DNA from: Leishmania infantum JPCM5
Lineage: Eukaryota; Euglenozoa; Kinetoplastea; Trypanosomatida; Trypanosomatidae
Assembly: GCF_000002875.2 (NCBI RefSeq)
Contig: NC_009410.2
Span: forward strand, 248,001-312,000
DNA: 64,000 bases
Reading direction: 5' to 3'
The position numbers and the translations under genes were made by a program. Below the pieces are notes generated by a model. The model saw only the letters and a program-made list of their open reading frames with translations. It did no database searches and was not told the origin of the DNA. Of this stretch, positions 6,382 through 14,095 are shown piece after piece (the stretch's first letter is position 1; every line of letters starts with the position of its first letter).

Positions 6382-9285
6382 TCAACGAAACAGGCGAGCC
6401 GACATCTCCTTCTGTCGCTCCTGCACCATCCTCTCCTCTTCCTTCGCCTGCTCCACCGCCTTCTGCTCCGCGGCGTCCAGGTCGGCCTGCAGCTGTACCA
6501 TGTCCACCGCTCCCTCCGTGATGGTCATGGTCTGCAGATCAACCGCCAGGTCTCTCTTCGCAATGTGCTCGGCAGACGGCGGATCGTCTACAGGGTAGTG
6601 CGTCTGCAGGGCCAATTTCATCTCCATCATTGTCATGGGCCGGAGCAGGTCCCTCAACGGCACTGGCTCGCCCACAACTTCGCCCGCGTCGACGGCGGCC
6701 TTCACCTCCGTCCACGAGCCCTGCTCACCTGGGGGCGCAGGCGGCTCATGCCACGCCCGCTCCTCGACCTGCGCCTGCAGGAACGAATTGCGGGCAGACT
6801 CGGCCACATCGATATCCGCGTTCATCAGCGCGGGGTGCCCCGCTTCGACAAGCTCCTGGGCGGCGCTGGCGGCTGCTGGCAGGGGGGCACGGCGGCGCAG
6901 AATCTTGGGTCCTGCCGCTGTGTTCGGCACCGCGCCACCCGCTTGTGTCTCTGTCTCTNNNNNNNNNNNNNNNNNNNNNNNNNNNNNNNNNNNNNNNNNN
7001 NNNNNNNNNNNNNNNNNNNNNNNNNNNNNNNNNNNNNNNNNNNNNNNNNNNNNNNNNNTCGCGGCGTGTTCCGTGCAGTCGTCGCTGGTATCATTGTCAT
7101 CCTCCGTCTCCGCAACGGTACCCGACACGGCGCGCAGCGTCCGCGCAAGTGTCTTGGAGAAGTCAATGGTGCCTGCCTTCGTCAGGCCTGCCACGTTGTC
7201 CGTCGCGAGTCCATCCAGCTCGTCCAGTGCCTCCTGCAGCTCCTTCACAACACGCAGCAGCTCCTCCTCGTGGTCGTGAAAGTTGTGCACCATGTACTGC
7301 CAGAACTTCAGTTGCTCACTGAGCTGCATAATCCGCTTTTCCTGCATGCCCTGCTTGCGATTTGAGTCGGCTGTGACACGGCGCATGACGAAGTTCGCTT
7401 CGCTCTCGGCCCGCTCGAGCAGCAGTCGACGTGCGCACGTGGCCTCGAACTCCACCAGCTCCTTCGCGTAGTTCGCGATCTCCTCGTCAGAGAGCCCCTT
7501 GGCACGACCGCGCCATCGCGTGCCAATCGCATTAGGGTTCACGGTGCTCGTCATGAGCTTGAGATAGCGCCACAGCCGGCGGACGATGCCGCCGCCCTCG
7601 CGCAGTGACTGCACCGTGCCACTGACGAAGCGGGTGCTAGCTGTGAGCTCCGGAAAGCTGCCCTGCAGCATCCCACCGCGGATGCCGGCGCCGAGCGCGA
7701 CGGCGTAGTCAGCCGGGCACGTGTCCTCCCGCACCACCTTTTTCCCGAAGTACTCCTCGAGCAGGTGGCGGATGGGCGGGTCACGGGTCATGGCGCCGAC
7801 CAGCAGGATGTTGTCGATGTCCGCAGCGGCGTAGCCGGTGTGCTCGAACAGCCTCTCGATGCACTGTAGGCAGCGGGCGCGCAGTGGGCGGGTGAGGGTG
7901 ACGTACTCCTCGTGCGTGAGCGTCGCCTCCAGCGGCACAATGTCGCGCAGCTTGTCGGAAAAGTGGAAGGCACGGTTGTAGCCGTAGTAGGTCTCGGTGG
8001 AGTGGGTGAAGTGTATCTTCGCCTTCTCCGCCTCCAGGATCAAGTTTCGGAAGGCCGCGACGCCTTGGCCGACGTTTCCCTCTTCTTCTTCGATCGGCAC
8101 GCGCCACTTGCTCTCAAACTGCTTGGCGAAGTGCTGGGAGAGAACCGTGTCCCAGTCGTTGCCCCCCAGCATGGGGTCTCCGTGCGTGGCGACGAGGTTG
8201 AACATTTGCCGGTAGCGGTCGTGCTCCATGATCGCACAGTCGAGTGTACCGCCACCGAGGTCAAAGACGAGAGAGCGCACGTAACGCTTGTTGCCGTATG
8301 CATCCGCTTCAGGAGTAGAGGACGAGGACGCGCCCGCCACCGCCTCGGAGTTGCCGCCGCTACTGCTACTTTGCGCTGCGGAGGCAGCGGTAGCGGTGGC
8401 AGATACAGGTGGGCTGGCCGCCGCACGTTGCTGCGCATCCCTCTCCTCGCGCTTGAGCCTTTCCAGCACCGTGTACGCCAGGCACGCTGCCGACGGCTCG
8501 TCAATGATCTCCAGCACGTCAAAGCCCGCACAGAGCGCCGCGTCTTCGGTGGCCACCTTCTGCTGCGGTGTGAAGTACGCCGGCACGCTCACCACGGCCT
8601 GCTGCACTTCCTCGCCCAAGAACTTCTCGGCTTCGCTCTTCAGGTAGCGCAGGAACATGGCAATGATGTGCACAACTGTGTACGTGCGCCCCATGATCTC
8701 CACCGCCACCTCGCCCTTCTCGTTCACCGTTAAAATGTTTGTCTTGGACAAGTTCGATTGCACGCGACCAAGCTCGCCAAAGCCGCGGCCGATGAGCCGC
8801 TTGCCACTGCAGAGTGTCGCGCTGGCGCTCGTGCGCGCACACGCGCGTGCCTCCTCGCCGAACATGCGAATCTGGTGATTCTTGTCGAAGGTGATGGCCG
8901 TCGGGTACACCCACGACCCCGTTGGCGACGGGATGATCTTCGGCCGTCTCGTCGCGGCGTCAATGTAGCAAATACAGCTGTTTGTGGTTCCGAGGTCGAT
9001 ACCGATCACCCGCCCGCTACCCCGCTTCTCCCGGGTGTCCTCCTTGACGACATAGTAGCGGCTACGCGTGTCCTCCTCGAGCTTGCGGCGCCTCTCCGCT
9101 TCCATCTTGATTGCGTTCTGGTAGCTCACCGTCTTTCCCGGTCGGTTCGGCAAGCCGGACGACGGCCCGACCGAGCTGTTGGCACCGGGAGCCCCCATCC
9201 CTGGTGGCATCCCCGGCATTCCGCCCATGCTCGGGTTGCCCATTTGCAGCAATGCGGTGCTGCGACGAAAGACGTGGCGGTGCAT
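6382..9285 (-). CDS. Non-canonical HSP70 (DnaK-like) protein, with assembly gap inside
   Basis: The ATG at 9283-9285 opens with a basic MHRHVFRRSTALLQ stretch that could be a mitochondrial signal, then a Gly-Met-Pro-rich segment. The ATPase domain is clear: IGIDLGTTNS (about 94-103), DEPSAACLAYT, VFDLGGGTLD (about 340-349), and an adenosine motif VGAMTRDP (496-503) where VGGxTRxP is usual. A Ser/Ala-rich insert of about 50 residues interrupts it near residue 285-330. After the final ATPase motif (AVALGAGIRGGML, near 530-540) only about 55 residues separate it from a lid-like helix (GLSDEEIANYAKELVEFEAT, 597 on). The beta substrate-binding domain with its DVTPLSLGIET signature is not recognisable. 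A long C-terminal charged extension follows, interrupted by 100 Ns; the frame agrees on both sides. The frame is open to 9348 without another ATG. Confidence 0.9.
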   Translation of the reverse strand: MHRHVFRRSTALLQMGNPSMGGMPGMPPGMGAPGANSSVGPSSGLPNRPGKTVSYQNAIKMEAERRRKLEEDTRSRYYVVKEDTREKRGSGRVIGIDLGTTNSCICYIDAATRRPKIIPSPTGSWVYPTAITFDKNHQIRMFGEEARACARTSASATLCSGKRLIGRGFGELGRVQSNLSKTNILTVNEKGEVAVEIMGRTYTVVHIIAMFLRYLKSEAEKFLGEEVQQAVVSVPAYFTPQQKVATEDAALCAGFDVLEIIDEPSAACLAYTVLERLKREERDAQQRAAASPPVSATATAASAAQSSSSGGNSEAVAGASSSSTPEADAYGNKRYVRSLVFDLGGGTLDCAIMEHDRYRQMFNLVATHGDPMLGGNDWDTVLSQHFAKQFESKWRVPIEEEEGNVGQGVAAFRNLILEAEKAKIHFTHSTETYYGYNRAFHFSDKLRDIVPLEATLTHEEYVTLTRPLRARCLQCIERLFEHTGYAAADIDNILLVGAMTRDPPIRHLLEEYFGKKVVREDTCPADYAVALGAGIRGGMLQGSFPELTASTRFVSGTVQSLREGGGIVRRLWRYLKLMTSTVNPNAIGTRWRGRAKGLSDEEIANYAKELVEFEATCARRLLLERAESEANFVMRRVTADSNRKQGMQEKRIMQLSEQLKFWQYMVHNFHDHEEELLRVVKELQEALDELDGLATDNVAGLTKAGTIDFSKTLARTLRAVSGTVAETEDDNDTSDDCTEHAAXXXXXXXXXXXXXXXXXXXXXXXXXXXXXXXXXXETETQAGGAVPNTAAGPKILRRRAPLPAAASAAQELVEAGHPALMNADIDVAESARNSFLQAQVEERAWHEPPAPPGEQGSWTEVKAAVDAGEVVGEPVPLRDLLRPMTMMEMKLALQTHYPVDDPPSAEHIAKRDLAVDLQTMTITEGAVDMVQLQADLDAAEQKAVEQAKEEERMVQERQKEMSARLFR
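6959..7058. other. Assembly gap (100 N) inside the HSP70-like gene
   Basis: Exactly 100 unknown bases, a placeholder size, flanked by acidic repeat-like coding sequence (DDNDTSDDCTEHAA before it and ETETQAGG after it). It probably hides a low-complexity or tandem-repeat coding stretch. Its true length, and so the protein length, is unknown. Confidence 0.98.
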
Positions 9286-9595
9286 GATGCTGTATGCGTG
9301 CGTGCGTGCATGCGTGGGCTTCCTCGGCTTCTGCACGCTCTCCCTCACTCCGTAAGAGGGAGTACGATGAGCTAGGGTGGCAAAGGGATGTATGGCCGCT
9401 ACTTGGAGTGTAAGCTACAGCGGATGCGTCGTGGCGAAAGCAAGCAGAGAAAAGGTGTGCATGAAGCAACGACGAGACTAGCAGCACTAACAGACATGTG
9501 GCGGAGCGGCGGGGTGGGCAGGAAACGATATAAAGAGCTCAAAGTTGTGAGTGAGGATTCTGTTGATGGAGTTGCAGCGGGCGATGAGTGATCTG

Positions 9596-9660
9596 CTGCA
9601 AGACAAGCACGGAGATGGAGGGAGAGGGGCAGCTGAAGACTGAGAAAGAAGGTCTTTGCT
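9596..9660 (-). promoter_or_regulatory. Predicted trans-splice acceptor of the HSP70-like gene
   Basis: The minus strand reads a CCCCTCTCCCTCC-type pyrimidine tract (about 9615-9635) followed by CTTGCAG, with the AG at 9596-9597. This would leave a 5' UTR of about 310 nt and supports the ATG at 9285 as start. Confidence 0.5.
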
Positions 9661-10266
9661 TGTAGGGATACAAACGTGTGTCTTCGCGCGCTGCGTTGTG
9701 AGCCTGCCCGTCTCGTAACTGGTGTGCGTGCGCGTGTATGTGGTGAAGCGCCTCCTCACACATACACGCACGCACAAAGAAGGACGAGAGAGAAGGCATG
9801 TGCACGAGTAAGTAGCAGATGAATGCATACCGGCGGGCATGGCTGTGCCTGCGTTTGTGCTCGCGGCCGAAGAGGCGGGGGAGTGGGGAAGAGCCATGAG
9901 AAGAAGTGTAGTCAGCGATGCGGCATGAGGCGAGAAGCAGAGGAATAGATGCCGAGTAGCGCAACGTCACGACGCCATTCTGGCGCCCCCCCCTCCACCC
10001 CGATGAAACGCCCGACGCCAACATTCCTACGCCCGGGAGTCAGCACCCCCGTCACATCCCTCCCCCTACCTCTCCCGCCTTGCACAAAGAGTGGGAAACA
10101 GCACCGACCTTCACACACACACACACACGTATACAGGAAAGCGTGATGGAGCTTTCGCTACCGGTGGCTCACACAACGCCTCAATGCGCACACGCACACA
10201 CGTGCGGCCATTCCTGTGCCCGTCGTCTCCAACGTCAAGTGCTGTGGCATTTTCGTCTTGTTCTGC

Positions 10267-10289
10267 GTGTGTGTGTGTGTGTGTGTGTG
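10267..10289. repeat. (GT)n microsatellite
   Basis: Perfect GT run; a (CA)n run lies 140 bases away at 10112-10128, so the two could pair in a transcript. Confidence 0.95.
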
Positions 10290-10509
10290 CGCAACAACAC
10301 ATGCGCGCATACTGTGCAGCACCGCCGCGTTCATGGCACGGTCGTTGGCTGCAGCTGTGGGGCCAAAAAGAGATCAGGATGAGTGAGCAGAGCACCCAAG
10401 GGCAGGCACACGTGCACAGAGAATTCCAGCAGTCTGCGCATGGGCAATCCGAATAATGCCGCTCTCTCGCCCGCGATCCGAGAATGGCTGCGGCCCTACC
10501 CCGCTCTCA

Positions 10510-11715
10510 CTAATCCGAGTCACTGTGAGTGAGCCTGTACAGGCGTTTCTTTAGCCGCGTCTTGTGGCTTGACTCGACGTGCGGCTGCTGAACGAGTATC
10601 GGCAGCAAGGTGGCCTCAACCAGCGGCAGCAGGAACAGAAGACGGCCGTAACCCATCTCCTCCAAGAGAAACTCCACAAGCCGCACAGCCAGGCGCAGAA
10701 AGCCAATGTCGAGAAGGCTGCGCAGCACACGTGGAACGCCCGACTCGTAAAAGTTGAAGGAGTGGTAAGTGGGAGGTGGCGGCGGGCAAGCACGTCGCAC
10801 TTGATAAACGCTGTTGCCCTTGACGTCGTCGCCGTCGACATGGCTGCGCGTCCCTGCAGCAGTTGGGCCTGTGGCAAGCTGGGTAGTTGCGGCGGCGGTG
10901 GTGGGCATCCGGTAGAGCTCGAGCAGCGCGTACCGCTCCTGCCAGGCACGATGACGGTCCAGCACACCACGCTCCTCCTCGTGCACGCGCCATCCGAAGA
11001 AGCGGAGCAGTACCACATAGCTGTAGTAGATACGATCCATCAGTCCAGGTTCTCGGACAATGGCGAGATCGCTCTCCAGTAGGGGGCGGCGGAGCAGCAG
11101 CTCGTACAACTCGGAGGCAGAGCAGGAACTCTCAAAAGGGGCTGATGCCCCTTCCTCGGAGCCGGAAAAGTCTTGCTGCACGTGCGAGCTACACTTGCTG
11201 CTGCTGTTGTCTTGGCCAAAACACAAGACGGCGGGGTCAGTCGCGCCCGCCTCGTCACCCCAGCGGCAACAAGGGAAGAGCAAAGGTAGTAGCACGTGCC
11301 AGTGGAGGCGCAGAAACTCAAGCCCGTCAGACGACGCTAGCTGCAATGCGTAGTTCTCGTCCGCCACATCGCCCAGCCCGTTCACGGCTGCTGGGGGGAG
11401 AAGTGCCTGGTGCAGGCCGACCACCGAGAGTGGCGAGCCGTGAGACAGCAGCGAGGGGCTGCCGGTAGTCACCTCAGCTGGCGTTGCGGATGCCGGAGCA
11501 GAGACAGCCTTGTCGCCGTTGCTACCGTCGGTACTCGAGATGACGTCGTCGAAGACAGGATCCGTTAGTTGAGTGAGGCTCCACATGCCACGGTAGAAGC
11601 GAACGCTGGGGTGGTGCTCGGCAGCGTCCGTTCGGCTCTGCCCGTCTCCCTCCACTGCCTCATCGGCAGTTGAGGCCTCGCAGCAGTGTTGCTGCTGCTG
11701 CTGATGTAACTCCAT
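10510..11715 (-). CDS. OGFr-conserved-region-like protein
   Basis: 401 residues from the ATG at 11713-11715. The frame is open upstream to 12027 but has no ATG there and crosses the pyrimidine tract expected in the leader. After a poly-Gln start, the sequence SVRFYRGMWS, then LEFLRLHWHVLLPLLFPCCR, and later YVVLLRFFGWRVHEEERGVL with DRHRAWQERYALL follow, in order, the landmarks of the opioid growth factor receptor conserved region: an N-terminal FY, a W/H-L-FP block, then a FYG..L-D-..G-V-R helix. That domain also occurs in fungi and protists with unknown function, so the name implies no receptor role. A low-complexity insert of about 60 residues (about 70-130) and one of about 90 split the domain. 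The call rests on motif order only. Confidence 0.75.
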   Translation of the reverse strand: MELHQQQQQHCCEASTADEAVEGDGQSRTDAAEHHPSVRFYRGMWSLTQLTDPVFDDVISSTDGSNGDKAVSAPASATPAEVTTGSPSLLSHGSPLSVVGLHQALLPPAAVNGLGDVADENYALQLASSDGLEFLRLHWHVLLPLLFPCCRWGDEAGATDPAVLCFGQDNSSSKCSSHVQQDFSGSEEGASAPFESSCSASELYELLLRRPLLESDLAIVREPGLMDRIYYSYVVLLRFFGWRVHEEERGVLDRHRAWQERYALLELYRMPTTAAATTQLATGPTAAGTRSHVDGDDVKGNSVYQVRRACPPPPPTYHSFNFYESGVPRVLRSLLDIGFLRLAVRLVEFLLEEMGYGRLLFLLPLVEATLLPILVQQPHVESSHKTRLKKRLYRLTHSDSD

Positions 11716-12481
11716 GCCCTGCGCAGTGTAGTGTGGCGGATGCGGTGCAGGAAGCAGTAGCGACGGGCGTACATAGCGAGCTAGGGAGAGAAGAGGCACA
11801 GAGAAGTGGAGATAGGCAGGGGACGTGAGAGTAGAGAGGGAGGTGAGCAGGGCACCAGCAACAGCCGCAGCATCACAGGCCAGTACCCGTGGGAGGTAGT
11901 CAGCGGCATACAGCGCGTCTGTGCCTATGTGTGCGCGTGTGTCACAACTGGAGAGCGATGGAGAGGAGACGGGAAAGTGTAGGTGGGTGGGACGGGAAGG
12001 GGGTACTAGGCGATAGACGAAGGGCACTCATGCCCGACTCTCGCACAAACTCCAGCACGTGCCTGCACACGTCGAGGAACGTCGTTGAAGTGCACCTCCC
12101 GTGATCGAGATATCGGTCATAGTGTGTCCGTCGCAGGCTTGCGTCTGTCTCTGTCGGGTTCTCCATGCGGAGAATGGAGGAGAAAAACGTGGGCGCCGGG
12201 GTGTTTTATCAGATTAAGCGGAGACGGATGTGCGCACACGCACGTGTGTGCGTGTGCGCGTGCGTGAAGAAAGACGCGGCCGCCTCGAGCAACAATGCCT
12301 CAAAGGATGGAGGTGTGGGGTAGAGTGGTGGGAAAAGTCCTCCAGAAAGAGGGGAAGGAAAGGTGGAAAGGGGGCATCGTGAAAGAGGAATGCGTAGTGC
12401 GCCTTATCGAGAACAGCACGGGAGAGGTTGAGCGAGGCGACCCGTTAGACGCGTTGGCGCTGTCTCGCCCGCCCCTTCCTT
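11716..12481. other. Intergenic region between OGFr-like and glutaredoxin-like genes
   Basis: Short spacer with the leader of the OGFr-like gene and the 3' UTR of the next. A 69-codon frame starting at the ATG 11772-11774 runs across the main start in another frame and could act as an upstream ORF. CA/CG-rich tract near 12230-12265. No further gene seen. Confidence 0.6.
11781..11860 (-). promoter_or_regulatory. Predicted trans-splice acceptor of the OGFr-like gene
   Basis: Purine-rich on plus (about 11783-11860), so pyrimidine-rich on the coding strand, ending CTCTTCTCTCCCTAG with the AG at 11781-11782. Splicing here leaves a leader of about 65 nt, which contains an out-of-frame ATG at 11772-11774. 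Confidence 0.55.
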
Positions 12482-12997
12482 TCAGTCCTCCTGACGTCGA
12501 TAGGGATGCAGCTGAGGCAACTGCACGACTGGCCGCGCTACGGGAGCGCCACGGTAGCGCCCACGAAAGAGCTCTGTGTCGCTGTAGGGGGAGGGAAGGG
12601 TGTTCAGTGGCTGCGGAGCACAGTCCACTGCGGCACCGGTTTTCCACTTGAAACCAAACTGCACAATGTCCTTGAGCAGACGGCGCTTCTCGTAACTGCG
12701 CACGTCGGCGATGGTGCCTACAAGCTTCTGGTTCACGAAGAGAAGCGGGAGGGCCGGTGTGCCGGCTCTGATGATGAGCTGCTCGCGCAGCGAAATGGCG
12801 TGCACGTGGTGGTCGAGCTCCACGACCTTGAGACGGGTGGCATACCAGGATACGTAGTGGCGCATGTGACCCGTGTCGATGGCTTGAGAGCCCACCGTGA
12901 AGACGATCGCCCAATAGCGTTTTAGGTACTCATCGAGGCTGCTGGACAGGAAAGGCCGAAAGCGCGCATCGGCGCCGCGGACGCCGTGTGGGCTCAT
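12482..12997 (-). CDS. Glutaredoxin-like (thioredoxin-fold) protein lacking the active-site cysteines
   Basis: 171 residues from the ATG at 12995-12997 (the open frame continues upstream to 13126 without ATG). The middle resembles a glutaredoxin fold: a first strand YWAIVFTVGSQAID (28-41), a helix, a second strand RLKVVELD, then GTPALPLLFVNQKLVGTIAD (79-98), matching the TVPxxFxxGxxxGG-D part around the cis-proline. Where a glutaredoxin has C-x2-C or C-x2-S after the first strand there is VGSQAID, with no cysteine; the only Cys in the protein is near residue 126. It is therefore unlikely to be a redox enzyme and may bind a partner or be structural. The C-terminal 50 residues have no recognisable motif. 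Confidence 0.75.
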   Translation of the reverse strand: MSPHGVRGADARFRPFLSSSLDEYLKRYWAIVFTVGSQAIDTGHMRHYVSWYATRLKVVELDHHVHAISLREQLIIRAGTPALPLLFVNQKLVGTIADVRSYEKRRLLKDIVQFGFKWKTGAAVDCAPQPLNTLPSPYSDTELFRGRYRGAPVARPVVQLPQLHPYRRQED

Positions 12998-14095
12998 CTC
13001 TGCGGTAGTGCGCAACGGAGGAGTGGCAGCAGCGTCTGCGCAGGCGCGTGCGGAAGAGGCGTGCGGCTGGAGCGTCTGCTTTGCACCGCTCACAAGCCAC
13101 GCCCACCCAGAGAGCCGCACCAACACGCTTCCTCCGCTTCGTGCACAGGTGCGCCTGTCCCCTCACCTCTTCGCTCGTTTTGCGACGATGTGCGTCACTA
13201 CTGGGTTCCTCCCTGTGCTCTGATGCTGCCATCCGTCCGAAGCGCACAGGCACACAGAGGCATGCAGACACGTACAAGACGCCGAGAGAGAGAAAGACGG
13301 GGATGGGGGAGAGGGCAACGTGACGCACATTGAAAGAGAGAAGAGGAGGACACGGGGCAGAATGCGCTTGCGCCATTTATGAGACGAATGAGCACAACGC
13401 CAGCATGCGCGGTGCCACCATCGCCGTGGCGAGAGTGGCCCTTGATGATGGCCATGGGAAAAGGCGAGGAGAGGAGGAGGAGGACAAGCGACCTCTGGGG
13501 AGGGAGGAGGGCTGCTGAGGCGTGTCTCGGCCCGCGCTTGCAGGTTTAAGTGATGAAAACGAAGAGAGAGAGCAGATGGAGGCTCCGTACATAGGAAAGG
13601 CTTCTACACTGCCCTCGCTCACCTACCTCGCCACCACCGCCAAATCGTGCAACGCGGGGGAAACGTTTGAAGACCCGTCTCTCGGCCACTTTGGGCGAGT
13701 GCGTTGCGGGGTTCCCACCCTGCCCTTCCACCGCTTCCGCCACCGCCACCGTCCCACCTGTACCCACCTTGCTCACGCACAGATCCGCTTCCTTACCTCT
13801 CGCCCTCTCGCGACCATCCTTTTCTCTGTAGGGTGACTACTTCTGGTCTGTGATATACACCGCAGCACACGCACACACACACGTACACATAAACTTACAA
13901 AGAGAGGGAGATCGAGGGAGGCACGCGTTGACGCCCTTGCGCACTTCGTCGAAAGACAACGCCGCCCCCCCCCCCTTCTCTCGCTGTCCCTCCCTTGCCG
14001 CTACAGTTAATTCATGTTGTGTGTGTGTGTGTGTCCGCATGCGCGCAAGCGCACCAAAGCGTGGGCTCTCTTCGCTTTCCTCCTCGTCCCTGTCC
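12998..14095. other. Intergenic region between glutaredoxin-like and PIF1-like genes
   Basis: Contains the leader of the glutaredoxin-like gene (minus-strand pyrimidines at about 13282-13320, first plausible AG at 13226-13227) and the 3' UTR of the PIF1-like gene, with a C11-type homopolymer near 13965-13975 and short CA/GT runs near 13870 and 14020-14034. No gene seen. Confidence 0.6.

Larger units (their letters stand above)
9286..10509. other. Intergenic region between HSP70-like and OGFr-like genes
   Basis: Holds the 5' leader of the HSP70-like gene and the 3' UTR of the OGFr-like gene. A (CA)n run lies at 10112-10128 and a (GT)n run at 10267-10289. Candidate acceptor for the HSP70-like gene at 9596-9597. 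No coding region recognised. Confidence 0.65.

Noticed and set aside
6274..7365. Plus-strand open frame of 363 codons across the gap opposite the HSP70-like gene
   Set aside because: It counts unknown bases as codons, has no motif and is antisense to a recognised family.
7912..8733. Plus-strand frame of 273 codons opposite the HSP70 ATPase domain
   Set aside because: Antisense shadow of the DLGGGTLD-containing region; no independent features.
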